From: Herbaspirillum autotrophicum
GTDB taxonomy: Bacteria; Pseudomonadota; Gammaproteobacteria; Burkholderiales; Burkholderiaceae_D
DNA length: 64,000 nucleotides
NCBI RefSeq assembly: GCF_001189915.1
Contig: NZ_LFLS01000010.1
Coordinates: 62,001 to 126,000 of the forward strand
Direction of reading: 5' to 3'
Of the stretch, positions 18,364 to 26,913 are shown in pieces (within the stretch, counting starts at the first letter, position 1; each line of letters starts with the position of its first letter). Under the pieces are notes generated by a model that saw only the letters and a list, made by a program, of their open reading frames with translations, was not told the origin of the DNA and made no database searches. A program made the position numbers and the translations under genes.

Positions 18364-19152
18364 ATGCCCAACAGCAAGCCCAAGGCACTTGGTGAATTCA
18401 TCAAGTCGCAACGCCAGCAAACCTCGCCCGGGGCCGCCGGACTGGCGCATCTTTCCTATGGCACCCGGCGTCGCACGCCCGGTTTGCGACGCGAGGAAAT
18501 TGCCCAGTTGTGCGGCATCAGCGTCACCTGGTACACCTGGATCGAACAAGGCCGTACTGAATCGGTATCGCCGCAGGCGCTGGCACGCATCGCCGACGCC
18601 TTGCATCTGCCGCGCGCCAAGCGCAGCTACCTGTTCGTGCTGGCAGGCAAAAATGATCCGGCCTTGCCGCAGCAAGATGCCGATGTCGTGGCGCCTGAAA
18701 TGTTGAATGTGGTGCGCAGCATCCGGGAGCCGGCTTACCTGCTTGATCGTTACTGGAATGCACTGGCCTGGAATGGCCCGGCAAAAAAACTGTTCAGCGG
18801 TTGGCTGGATGACAAAACGCCGTTGCCGAATTTGTTGCTGTTCATGTTTTGCTCTACCGCCGCACCGCAACTGATTGCCGACTGGGAGCAACGGGCGCGC
18901 CGGCTGGTCGCGGAATTCCGTGCCGATTGCAGTCAGTATCTGGACGATCCGGGCATCAAACAATTGGTGGATGAACTGTCAGCGCACAGTCCGTTGTTCA
19001 AGCGCGCATGGCGCATGCAGGACGTGATTGAGCGCGAAGGCGGCGAACGCCGTTTCACGCATCCGCAACGCGGCGCACTGACGTATCAGCAAGTCAATTT
19101 CCGCGTCGTCAATCGCCCCGATCTGAAACTGATCACACTGATGCCGGCCTGA
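18364..19152 (+). CDS. XRE-family regulator with MmyB-like ligand-binding domain
   Basis: 262 residues. The N-terminal helix-turn-helix contains RTPGLRREEIAQL followed by SVTWYTWIEQGR, the hallmark of the MmyB-type family that is abundant in actinobacteria and scattered in proteobacteria. The C-terminal domain (about residues 110-260, with WNALAWNGPAK) is the MmyB PAS-like ligand-binding domain, which binds fatty-acid-like ligands in characterised members. Likely targets are the divergent methyltransferase gene and its own gene. Horizontal acquisition of the pair is plausible but unproven. Confidence 0.87.
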   Translation: MPNSKPKALGEFIKSQRQQTSPGAAGLAHLSYGTRRRTPGLRREEIAQLCGISVTWYTWIEQGRTESVSPQALARIADALHLPRAKRSYLFVLAGKNDPALPQQDADVVAPEMLNVVRSIREPAYLLDRYWNALAWNGPAKKLFSGWLDDKTPLPNLLLFMFCSTAAPQLIADWEQRARRLVAEFRADCSQYLDDPGIKQLVDELSAHSPLFKRAWRMQDVIEREGGERRFTHPQRGALTYQQVNFRVVNRPDLKLITLMPA

Positions 19153-19179
19153 GGCAATCGAGCCTGTTCAGCGGTGCGT

Positions 19180-20073
19180 TTATTTGCGCACCACAAAGGC
19201 GACGCCGATTACGGCCACGATCATGCCGATGATGCCGACCAGACTGAAAGCTTCTCCGAACATCAGCCACGCCATCACCGCGGTGGTCGGCGGCGTCAGA
19301 TACAACAGGCTGGACACCTGGGTCGCCGCGCTTTTGCGGATCAGCGCAAACAACAGGAAGATGGCGCCGATGGAGAGCGCAAAAATCGACCACAACAACG
19401 CGCCGATAAAATGCGAAGTCCATTGCACCGTATGCAGATGCCAGTCGAATGCTTCGTAATGCATCGCCAGCGGCACCAGTACCAGCGTCGACGCGCTGAA
19501 TTGAATGATGGTGCCGGTACGCAAATCAAAGTGCGGACAAAAACGTTTCTGATAAAGCGTGCCGAGCGTGATGCACAGCAGCGCCATCACGCACAGCAAG
19601 ATACTGTCGAGTGACAAACCGATCAGTGAAATCTTGTTGGCCACCACCAGCCCGACGCCGCACAATCCGAGTGCCAGCCCCAGCCATTGACGACGTCGTA
19701 CCGACTCGCCGATCAGCGGTGCCGCAAAGGCCGTCAGCACCGGCTGCAAACCGACGATCAGCGCCGTCAGACCGGCCGGCATACCGAGTTTGATCGCGCA
19801 CCAGACACCGGTCAGATAACCGGCCTGCAACAGCACGCCCGCCACCGCGATGTGAGCGGCTTTGCCCTTCGGCCAGGGAGCCCGCATGATCCACACCAGC
19901 GGCAACAAAATCACCAGCACGCCGACGAAACGCAAAATCAGAAAGGTCAGCGGCGGCGAATACGGCAAGCCGAATTTGGCCACCACAAAACCGGTGCTCC
20001 AGATCAGGACAAAAGCCAGTGGCACCAGATTGAACATGGCGGGTTTTCCGGCGACAGGCGTGGTGCGAATCAT
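19180..20073 (-). CDS. EamA/DMT-superfamily transporter
   Basis: 297 residues, hydrophobic throughout with about ten membrane segments in two EamA repeats. The first repeat begins FVLIWSTGFVVAKFG and the second contains LYLTPPTTAVMAWLMFGE, both standard for drug/metabolite transporters. It probably exports a metabolite or amino acid; substrate unknown. An internal ATG at residue 13 (20037) would remove a short polar leader and is an equally credible start. It ends 27 bases from the convergent MmyB-type regulator. Confidence 0.87.
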   Translation of the reverse strand: MIRTTPVAGKPAMFNLVPLAFVLIWSTGFVVAKFGLPYSPPLTFLILRFVGVLVILLPLVWIMRAPWPKGKAAHIAVAGVLLQAGYLTGVWCAIKLGMPAGLTALIVGLQPVLTAFAAPLIGESVRRRQWLGLALGLCGVGLVVANKISLIGLSLDSILLCVMALLCITLGTLYQKRFCPHFDLRTGTIIQFSASTLVLVPLAMHYEAFDWHLHTVQWTSHFIGALLWSIFALSIGAIFLLFALIRKSAATQVSSLLYLTPPTTAVMAWLMFGEAFSLVGIIGMIVAVIGVAFVVRK

Positions 20074-20111
20074 AATTTTCCAGGGAGTGTCGCTGCTGCC
20101 GACACCGGTAA

Positions 20112-21020
20112 TCAGTGGTGTTGCCAGCCAGCGGCAAAGCGACTGGCAAGCGTAATGGTTTGGACATGCACGGTGACGGTATCTTCTATATTTCTGCCGT
20201 AACCGCCCGCCATCGTAACCGCAACCGGAATTTTGTGCTGACGCGCCAGTGCAAACACCATCTCATCGCGTGCCGCCAGTCCGGCAAAGCTCAGTTGCAT
20301 GCGACCCAGACGATCGCCCTGATGCGGATCGGCGCCGGCCAGATAAATGATGAGCTGCGGCATGAAGCGCGCCGTCATCTGCGCGAGCGCCGCTTGCAGT
20401 GCTGCCAGATAAGCCTCGTCTTCGATCCCGTCCGGCAGACCGACGTCGAGATCACTGCAGGCCTTGTCAAACGGATAGTTGTTCTGACCATGCAGCGACA
20501 AAGTGAATATCGAATCGTCATTTTGCAGAATCGCAGCGGTGCCATTGCCCTGATGCACATCCAGATCGACGATGGCCACGCGTTGCAGCCGTCGCTCGGC
20601 CTGCATCAGGCGCGCCGCGATGGCGGCGTCATTGAATATGCAAAACCCTTCGCCGCGTTCGGCCTGGGCATGATGGGTGCCACCCGCCAGATTGACCGCA
20701 CAACCCTGTTCCATTGCACTGCGACAAGCCGCAATCGTGGCGCCGGCCGAACGCCGGGAGCGCTCCACCATTTCCGGCGACCATGGAAAACCGATGGCTT
20801 TTTGCTCCGCCGCCGACAAGGTGCCGCTGGCAACCCGACCGATATAGGCAGGATGATGCGCCAGCGCCAGCACACCATCGGTGGCTGCCGGGGCCTCGGC
20901 AAATTCCAGTGACGGAACCGCCCGTGCTGCCTGCTCCCGGATCATGCGGTACTTGCGCATCGGAAAACGATGGCCGGCCGGCAAGGGCAAAACAAAGTGA
21001 TCGCTGTAAAAAGCTTTCAA
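20112..21020 (-). CDS. histone-deacetylase-family (acetylpolyamine/acuC-like) zinc hydrolase
   Basis: 302 residues from a TTG start at 21020, chosen because LKAFYSDHFVLPLP-GHRFP is the standard N terminus of this bacterial branch and nothing upstream resembles it. Zinc-hydrolase motifs are present: the tandem histidines in GGTHHA, the ligands in VDLDVHQGNGT, the aspartate in LAGADPHQGD, and the GGYG tyrosine. Family members deacetylate polyamines, acetoin-linked proteins or other acyl-lysines; the substrate is not predictable here. It lies upstream of and co-directional with the EamA transporter, separated by 38 bases. Confidence 0.85.
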   Translation of the reverse strand: MKAFYSDHFVLPLPAGHRFPMRKYRMIREQAARAVPSLEFAEAPAATDGVLALAHHPAYIGRVASGTLSAAEQKAIGFPWSPEMVERSRRSAGATIAACRSAMEQGCAVNLAGGTHHAQAERGEGFCIFNDAAIAARLMQAERRLQRVAIVDLDVHQGNGTAAILQNDDSIFTLSLHGQNNYPFDKACSDLDVGLPDGIEDEAYLAALQAALAQMTARFMPQLIIYLAGADPHQGDRLGRMQLSFAGLAARDEMVFALARQHKIPVAVTMAGGYGRNIEDTVTVHVQTITLASRFAAGWQHH

Positions 21021-21265
21021 GACTCGACTTTCGTTGGGGCTGTTGGCAAAGCAGCATGCTATCAGCCCTCGCCGGTTTTCGGGAAATGCAGATAAGCTGC
21101 AAGGGCCGGCAAAAAAGGGATTGACAAGGAAAACAATCCGTCTAGAATCATTATTGTGCACTGCACAAACGATCATGGACAAGCAATTGCGATCATTTGT
21201 CAGTGCTCACATAGCCACATAGCCAACTTCGTCTTCCATCCCACCCCGAATCAAGGATTACGCAT

Positions 21266-21832
21266 ATGTCTACATTTACAGAACAATTTTCTGCCGCCAG
21301 CAAAGCCAATTTTGAAGCACAACTGGCGCTGATCAATCAATTTGCCAGCAAGACATTTGAAGGTGTGGAAAAACTGGTGGAACTGAATCTGAAAGCAGTC
21401 AAAAGCTCGCTGGAAGAAGGCCAGGATACAGCGCACAAGCTGTTTGCCGCCAAGGACCCACAGGAATTCCTGTCGCTGACAACTGCCCAGGCCCAGCCCG
21501 GCGTTGAAAAGAGCATCGCTTACAGCCGTCACTTTGCAGGTATCGTGACCGGCACCCAGGCCGAACTGACCAAGACTGCCGAAGCGCAACTGGCGGAAGT
21601 CAACCGCAAGGTCATTTCGCTGATTGATGAAGCGGCCAAGAATGCACCGGCCGGTTCTGAAAATGCCATTTCGCTTGTGAAGTCGACCATCGGCAATATC
21701 AATGCCGGTTATGAACATTTTTCCAAAAGCGCCAAACAAGCCACTGATGCACTGGAAGCAAACGTCAGCACTGCCGTCGATCAGCTTTCGCAAGCCACCA
21801 TAAAAGCAACGGCACGCACTGCCAAGAAATGA
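21266..21832 (+). CDS. phaP: phasin family protein (PHA granule-associated)
   Basis: 188 residues, rich in Ala, Lys and Glu, with amphipathic helices throughout and no signal or membrane segment. The N terminus MSTFTEQFSAASKANFEAQ and the central KLVELNLKAVKSSLEE match the phasin_2 group of betaproteobacterial polyhydroxyalkanoate granule proteins. Such proteins coat PHA granules and control their size and number. The gene is monocistronic: it is followed by a short hairpin and then by a structured RNA candidate. Confidence 0.9.
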   Translation: MSTFTEQFSAASKANFEAQLALINQFASKTFEGVEKLVELNLKAVKSSLEEGQDTAHKLFAAKDPQEFLSLTTAQAQPGVEKSIAYSRHFAGIVTGTQAELTKTAEAQLAEVNRKVISLIDEAAKNAPAGSENAISLVKSTIGNINAGYEHFSKSAKQATDALEANVSTAVDQLSQATIKATARTAKK

Positions 21833-21835
21833 TTT

Positions 21836-21860
21836 TTGCGGGGTTTCTCACCCGCTTTTG
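21836..21860 (+). terminator. weak terminator after phaP
   Basis: GCGGG and CCCGC form a 5-bp stem with an 8-base loop followed by TTTT. It is shallow and may let transcription continue into the hairpins that follow. Confidence 0.45.
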
Positions 21861-21879
21861 AATTATTGGATATGATGGC

Positions 21880-22028
21880 CATTCAGACGCGCAACTTGTA
21901 CCGGGTTGCAGTACGCCTCAGTTGACATTTTGCTACTGAGGCCGGCGCATGAACCAGATCTCCTCGGTATCTGACTTCTCCAGGATACCGTTTCGATTGC
22001 CCCCGTGAAAACGGGGGCATCTTTTTAT
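21880..22028 (+). ncRNA. candidate structured small RNA or long phaP 3' untranslated region
   Basis: Four consecutive hairpins on the plus strand: GCAAC/GTTGC (21891-21909); GCCTCAGT/ACTGAGGC (21915-21922 with 21935-21942); CGGTATC/GATACCG (21965-21971 with 21984-21990); and GCCCCCGT/ACGGGGGC (21999-22006 with 22011-22018) followed by CTTTTT. The two middle stems have equal 12-base loops that both begin with TGAC. The last is a strong intrinsic terminator on this strand only. TATGAT at 21871-21876 could be a -10 box, but no good -35 is seen. No open frame fits. It may be transcribed alone or processed from phaP mRNA. Confidence 0.55.
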
Positions 22029-22855
22029 GTACGCGGCGTTGGCTGCGCCGGTTCCAGCAACTGATACTCCGCCTTCAGCAACTCCAGACCAGCCAGCATT
22101 TTCTGGAATGCCGGCACCACCTGTTCCGGATTACCCTTGACGCCCAGATCGATATGACGCCGCGTCTGTTCATCGCCGACATGCGGCAGACTGAATACCT
22201 TGACCTCCGCAAACTCGGCTTCGATGGCTTCCATCAGCGGCGTCAGCGCTGACTCTGCAGTCTCGAATACCAGCACCGCTTTTTCATCCCAGGCCTGACG
22301 GTGAAACAAGTCGGCATAGCGCGTATCGAGCACCCATTCAAACATCGGCCATGCCATCACCGGAAAACCGGGCGCGAAGTAATGCGCGCCAACGCCGCTG
22401 GCATTATCGACGAAAAATCCGGGGATCTTGTTGTAGGGATTGGGGATGATCGAGGAGCCAGCCGGAAACTCGCCCATCTTCAGCCTATGCAGATTTTCCG
22501 GTGCCTCCAGATTGGGAACCACACCGGCTTCGCGCGCGGTATCGGTGATCCGTTCCTGAATCTTGATGCGGGCATCCGGATGCAGTTCTAATCCGACGCC
22601 CATCGCTGCCGCCACGCATTGCCGCGTGTGATCGTCCGGCGTCGCGCCAATGCCGCCGGTACAAAAGACGATGTCTTCGCTGGCCAGGGTGCGTTTGAAG
22701 GTAGCGGTAATGCGTTGCGGATCGTCGCCCAGATATTCCGCCCAGCTCAGTTGCAAGCCGCGCGCGGTCAACAATTCCAGGACTTTGGGGAAATGCTTGT
22801 CAATCCGCCTGCCAGACAGAATTTCGTCGCCGATGATGATTAAGCCGATAGCCAT
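22025..22855 (-). CDS. CinA/MoaB-type molybdopterin-binding-domain protein
   Basis: 276 residues. The ATG at 22855 begins MAIGLIIIGDEILSG, the typical start of the MoCF_biosynth (MoaB/Mog-like) domain, which also shows TGGIGATPDD at about 66-75. It corresponds to the N-terminal half of CinA; the C-terminal nicotinamide-nucleotide amidase (PncC) domain is absent. Members of this stand-alone group are annotated as competence/damage-inducible or nucleotide pyrophosphatase-like, and their role is unsettled. It is the last gene of a minus-strand run and lies 67 bases after the EI24 gene. Confidence 0.83.
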   Translation of the reverse strand: MAIGLIIIGDEILSGRRIDKHFPKVLELLTARGLQLSWAEYLGDDPQRITATFKRTLASEDIVFCTGGIGATPDDHTRQCVAAAMGVGLELHPDARIKIQERITDTAREAGVVPNLEAPENLHRLKMGEFPAGSSIIPNPYNKIPGFFVDNASGVGAHYFAPGFPVMAWPMFEWVLDTRYADLFHRQAWDEKAVLVFETAESALTPLMEAIEAEFAEVKVFSLPHVGDEQTRRHIDLGVKGNPEQVVPAFQKMLAGLELLKAEYQLLEPAQPTPRT

Positions 22856-22922
22856 AAATGTCCGTTCCAATTGTTCTGTTCTGATGGATACTCACCCCGA
22901 ATTATGCCTGATTCGGCATCTT

Positions 22923-23774
22923 CTATTGCGGCGTGAAATCCACGGTTGCCGGGGTGCATGCGGCGGCCCCGGGTGGCGTTGCCCGCGCCCGGTTTTCCGT
23001 CAGCGCCGCCAGGCAGTAATACTGAAACCAGAGTCCGGTAAACACGAACACCAGTACATACAGCCAGATCGCACCGGCGGCCAGAATCGGGAAAAAGATC
23101 ACCGACAAGGCACCGCCCAGCCACAGCAAGGTAGGCGCCGCGCCCATGCTGCCGGCGATTGCGCCGATGGCCAGCAATGGCCAGCGATGCTGCAACAGAA
23201 TCTGGCGCCGCTCGTCAACGCTGGCATAGTCGGCCAGCGTGTCATACGCCATCACACGATAGGTCAGCCAGCCCCATAGCAAGGGATGCACCACGAATGC
23301 CAATGGCGGGAACAACGACAGCGGCAAAGTCACGATCCACACCACGACAAATATGGCAAAGCACCACAACGAGGTCCACAGACTGCCCCACCAGGTACCA
23401 CCGTGGCGTTTCTCCAGCAAGGGATAGTGACGCGCGCCGATATGCCGCGAGATCGCCGGCACTGCCGACAAACCGACAAACACCAGCGCCGTCAGAATCA
23501 TCAGCGGCAACAGCGTCCACATGGCAATCAGCGGCACGATCACCGTCTTCAGCACGCCCATGTTGAACCAGTTGAGGATGGTGCCGGCAATGCCAAAACC
23601 ATTGTTGACCACAAAATAATTCTGCAGCCAGTCAATCATCGGTTGCAGGCACAGCCACAGCACAACGCCCCAGATGATGATCGAGATGATGAACGGAAAC
23701 ACCGTCAGCCACAGCATTCTGAAATGCAGCTGCGATACCAGCGCGCGGCCGAAGGAAGCAAAAAACAGGCGCAT
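22923..23774 (-). CDS. EI24-domain integral membrane protein
   Basis: 283 residues with about six membrane segments and a hydrophilic central loop (MAYDTLADYASVDERRQIL). The overall pattern, with an N-terminal helix pair, a conserved LVFVGLSAVPAISRHI stretch and the MAYDTLADYA motif, fits the EI24/CysZ superfamily. In enterics CysZ is a sulfate channel; members of the present branch have no assigned function. A sulfate role here would be a guess, since it is far from the cys genes. Its ATG overlaps the stop of the sterol-desaturase-family gene (TGATG), so translation is coupled. Confidence 0.8.
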   Translation of the reverse strand: MRLFFASFGRALVSQLHFRMLWLTVFPFIISIIIWGVVLWLCLQPMIDWLQNYFVVNNGFGIAGTILNWFNMGVLKTVIVPLIAMWTLLPLMILTALVFVGLSAVPAISRHIGARHYPLLEKRHGGTWWGSLWTSLWCFAIFVVVWIVTLPLSLFPPLAFVVHPLLWGWLTYRVMAYDTLADYASVDERRQILLQHRWPLLAIGAIAGSMGAAPTLLWLGGALSVIFFPILAAGAIWLYVLVFVFTGLWFQYYCLAALTENRARATPPGAAACTPATVDFTPQ

Positions 23775-24766
23775 CAGCGAGTGCTCCGGCGCGTGAATTC
23801 AACGATACGTTTCAGGCCCAGCCATTGTTGCGCCCAGAAGCCGCGACCGTAATTGCGGCCTTTACCGGCGGGCGGCGGCAATTGATCGCGCACGCCGGTC
23901 ATGGCAAAACCCTGGCCGAAATGCGTGGTGCGAAACAGCACATCCCAGATCGGGAACAACACTGCAAAATTGTGACCGCCGAGCGAATTCTTGCCGTGGC
24001 TCTCATGACCGATGCCAATCGCGTGATGCATGCGGTGAAAGCGTGGCGAGACCAGCAGGTATTCGCCCAGCCGGCCAAAGTGAATCCGCACATTGGCGTG
24101 CTGCAAGCTCTGCAACATGCGCGATGCCGATACCAGCAACACATACTCCCCCGGTTGTACGCCGATGCCGATGGCGACGACACCCATCAGGACATCGCGC
24201 AGCAAATCGTCGAGCACGTGATTGCGGTCATCACTCCACAAATTCATGTTTTCCTGACTGTGGTGCAAGCTGTGCAGCGCCCACAGCCAGCGCCAGCCAT
24301 GCTGCGCGCGGTGATACCAGTAGTCGCAGAAATCCAGCACCACCAGATAGATCAGGAAACTGACCAGCGGCTGGTCCGTCACGCCGGGCCACAAATCATC
24401 CAGATTGAAGGAGCCCCAGCCTTCCAGATGCAGCAATTCAGTCAGACTCGCCAGCAGCGGGTCGAGCAAAAAGAACACCAGAATGGAAAAGGCACCGAGG
24501 CGATGCAAGGCGGTATAGATGAAGTCATTCCAGCGGGCGCGCTTGTCAGTAATGGCATGCACCGGGATCATGGCTTCCAGCGGTCGCAAGATCACGAACA
24601 GGATCGCCAGTTCGCAGACGCCGACCAAAAACCATTCGGTGCCGGTAAACGCTTCCTCGACATACTCACCCAGATCGAGCTGGAACACCAGCGGCTGGAC
24701 AACGGTTTCAAACAGCCAGCCCTGTGCCGCAGAGAATAAGTCGACTACTACCTGCATCATGTGCAT
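23774..24766 (-). CDS. sterol desaturase / fatty acid hydroxylase superfamily membrane protein
   Basis: 330 residues, four or more membrane segments and the di-iron histidine motifs of the superfamily: HRAQH (about residue 168), HSLHHS (about 182-187) and HRMHH near residue 257. These coordinate an iron pair used for lipid hydroxylation or desaturation at the membrane. The start at 24766 has AGGCAGGA at good spacing. It lies 14 bases downstream of the polysaccharide deacetylase gene. A hydroxylated envelope lipid is a reasonable product class; the actual substrate is unknown. Confidence 0.88.
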   Translation of the reverse strand: MHMMQVVVDLFSAAQGWLFETVVQPLVFQLDLGEYVEEAFTGTEWFLVGVCELAILFVILRPLEAMIPVHAITDKRARWNDFIYTALHRLGAFSILVFFLLDPLLASLTELLHLEGWGSFNLDDLWPGVTDQPLVSFLIYLVVLDFCDYWYHRAQHGWRWLWALHSLHHSQENMNLWSDDRNHVLDDLLRDVLMGVVAIGIGVQPGEYVLLVSASRMLQSLQHANVRIHFGRLGEYLLVSPRFHRMHHAIGIGHESHGKNSLGGHNFAVLFPIWDVLFRTTHFGQGFAMTGVRDQLPPPAGKGRNYGRGFWAQQWLGLKRIVEFTRRSTR

Positions 24767-24780
24767 ATTTTCCTGCCTGC

Positions 24781-25584
24781 TTAATTTTTCCCGGGGATTG
24801 TACGCCGATATTGCGGATGCTCGCGCAAGGTGGCGAAACAGAAACCCTTTTGCTCCAGACCACTGATGAGCGGCTCAAGTACTGCCGGCGCCCACGGATC
24901 GCGACGCGACCAGATTCCCAGATGGGCCATGACGATGTCGCCGTCCCTCAGCTTGCGCAAGGACTGTTCCAACAATACGGCATTCGGCCATTTGTCGCTG
25001 GGCAATTCATCGCCGGAGAAACCGGCTTCGGCCCACACCACATGGGCGTAACCACAAGCCTGCCCGGCGGCCAGCAAATGTGGTGTCAGCTTGCCGCCTG
25101 GCGCACGCCACAGCGGATCGAGCTGAGCGCCGGTCAGTTCATGAAAACGGGTAGCCACACGTTTCATTTCGCTGCAATACTGCGCGCCGGTCCAGGCCTG
25201 TTTCTTTCCGGCCTGAGCGCCGAACTGCGGCCTGACTTCAATCTTGCCGTCGGGCAGATCGCGCACGGCATAGACATGATCGAAGGTGTGCGTACCGAAA
25301 GCGTGACCATCGGCGACCAGGCTCTTCCAATACGGCGCCCAGGCCGGGTCGAGAGAATAATCGCCGTGAATGGTTTTTTCGTTGGCCAGAAAGAACGTGG
25401 CCTTGATGTGATGTTTCCTGAGCGTGTTCGCTACGAGCTCGGCCTGAGACTGGCTGCCGGTGTCAAACGTCAGATAAATCGTGCCCTTGCAACTGCCCTC
25501 GCCCTGCGCCGGCCAACTGGCCAATGCCGCTGCCGTAACGGCAGCCAGCATGACCAGGCGCTGGCGCACAGAGCGGTAGTTCAT
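24781..25584 (-). CDS. polysaccharide deacetylase family protein with variant NodB motif
   Basis: 267 residues with a signal peptide (about residues 1-28). NodB-fold motifs: TFDTG at 39-43, where the second, metal-binding Asp of the usual TFDDG is Thr; HTFDH at 99-103, carrying both metal histidines; WRAPGG near 160; and an MAHLG late motif. Canonical members remove N- or O-acetyl groups from cell-wall or exopolysaccharide sugars in the periplasm. The missing aspartate may change metal use or activity. Its ATG overlaps the stop of the YVTN gene (TGATG). Confidence 0.85.
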   Translation of the reverse strand: MNYRSVRQRLVMLAAVTAAALASWPAQGEGSCKGTIYLTFDTGSQSQAELVANTLRKHHIKATFFLANEKTIHGDYSLDPAWAPYWKSLVADGHAFGTHTFDHVYAVRDLPDGKIEVRPQFGAQAGKKQAWTGAQYCSEMKRVATRFHELTGAQLDPLWRAPGGKLTPHLLAAGQACGYAHVVWAEAGFSGDELPSDKWPNAVLLEQSLRKLRDGDIVMAHLGIWSRRDPWAPAVLEPLISGLEQKGFCFATLREHPQYRRTIPGKN

Positions 25585-26552
25585 CAGAGATCCGGTGCGC
25601 GATTGAAAAAGTAGATACCGTGCGGCGAGCGGCCGACCGGAATGATCTTGACTACCTTTTTGGTGGCCAGATCAATCACCGCGACTTTCTTGATCCAGCG
25701 CAAGGTGACCCACATGGTCTTGCCGTCTTCCGTGATTTCCATGCAATCAGGACCGCCCGGCACGGCGATGGTGCCGACGTTTTCCAATGTGTGCAAATCG
25801 ATCACATTGATCGTGTTGGACACCCGGTTGGAGACAAATACATGGCGCTTGTCACCGAGCGCGCGGAAGTTGTGCGCGCCTTCGCCGGCCTTGATGGTCT
25901 TGACGATTTTCTGGGTGCGCCAGTCGATCACCTGAACGTAATCGCGGCCCATGATGCCAATCATCAAATGCTTGTTGTCGGGCGTCATGAAAATACCAGC
26001 CGGCAATTTCCCTACCGGCATGGTCCATTTCACCTGTTGCGTGGCCAGATCGATGGCGCTGACTTCGTTGCTGCCCTGCAAGGTGATGAAGGCAGTGGTG
26101 CTGTCGGCATCGAATGCAATATGGCTCGGGGTCTTGGCCAGCGGTACGCGCTTGACCAGTTGCAGGTCATGGCCGTCGTAACGATAGACGTCGACGCGAT
26201 CCAGCCGCAGGCCATTGGCGACAAACCATTTCTGATCAGGAGAAAAGCCGATCTGATACGGATCGACAATCCCGCGCAGTTTGCGTTGCACTTCGCCGGT
26301 CTTCGGATCAAGGAAAATCAATTGATTGCCGGTGGCGCTGGCGACGATCAGGGACTTGTTGTCCGGCGTCGCCATCAGGTGATGCGGCTCCTTGCCGACC
26401 GAAAACGTATTGATTTCTTTATAGGTGGACTGATCCAGCAGCGACACCGTCGCATCGCCGGAATTGAGAACGACCACGACATTGGCGTACGCCTGTGCGC
26501 TCAGTAACATGCACAGCAACACCTGAGAAAACCGAATAAGACAACGCAGCAT
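25584..26552 (-). CDS. exported YVTN-type beta-propeller protein
   Basis: 322 residues. A signal peptide (LLSAQAYA near residue 22) precedes seven or so repeats of about 40 residues with the YVTN/NHL pattern, for example HHLMATPDNKSLIVAS and PAGIFMTPDNKHLMIG. These fold into a periplasmic propeller that usually acts as a scaffold or binding surface. There is no quinohemoprotein or cytochrome partner next to it; the coupled neighbours are a deacetylase and a membrane lipid-modifying enzyme. It is the first gene of the run, so the promoter should lie in 26553-26650. Confidence 0.82.
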   Translation of the reverse strand: MLRCLIRFSQVLLCMLLSAQAYANVVVVLNSGDATVSLLDQSTYKEINTFSVGKEPHHLMATPDNKSLIVASATGNQLIFLDPKTGEVQRKLRGIVDPYQIGFSPDQKWFVANGLRLDRVDVYRYDGHDLQLVKRVPLAKTPSHIAFDADSTTAFITLQGSNEVSAIDLATQQVKWTMPVGKLPAGIFMTPDNKHLMIGIMGRDYVQVIDWRTQKIVKTIKAGEGAHNFRALGDKRHVFVSNRVSNTINVIDLHTLENVGTIAVPGGPDCMEITEDGKTMWVTLRWIKKVAVIDLATKKVVKIIPVGRSPHGIYFFNRAPDL

Positions 26553-26913
26553 GAAGAACTTTACAAAAAAAACGGCAATCTTATCGTGCGATGACGCACG
26601 TCCTGTCGACTCTTAACGCCTGTGACAGCAATCCGGCTGACAACTTGTCAGGCAATTTCGCATTTAGAAATGCCCGACAGAAATGCCGGCAGTACCTCAT
26701 TCCAGGCTGCTTTCCCGATGTTGTCACGGGCATTTTGGTTTACACTGCCTGCAACGCCGTCCGGCAGGCGCATTGCAGGCATGCCGAAAAGCACTGAAAC
26801 ATGTCTTTTGCACACCGAAATCGGACCCGCGACGCGGGTTGCGAACGGTGGCCAACCTCCGGATATGCGACCCCAAACCATCTCGACAATATTTATCAAC
26901 TGAAAGGAAAACC
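26553..26913. other. divergent upstream region of YVTN operon and FKBP gene
   Basis: 361 bases with no supported gene; the short plus-strand frames here lack ribosome-binding sites and recognisable content. GCCTGCAA (26747-26754) and TTGCAGGC (26773-26780) are perfect complements, and ACCCGC/GCGGGT (26825-26830 with 26834-26839) forms a tight hairpin. The 5' leader of the FKBP gene may therefore be structured. Confidence 0.35.

Noticed and set aside
21021-21182. 54-residue N-terminal extension of the histone-deacetylase-family protein
   Set aside because: The conserved N terminus begins at the TTG at 21020; the extension has no similarity to the family.
26591-26903. Short plus-strand frames before the FKBP gene
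   Set aside because: No recognisable products; they overlap a hairpin-rich leader.
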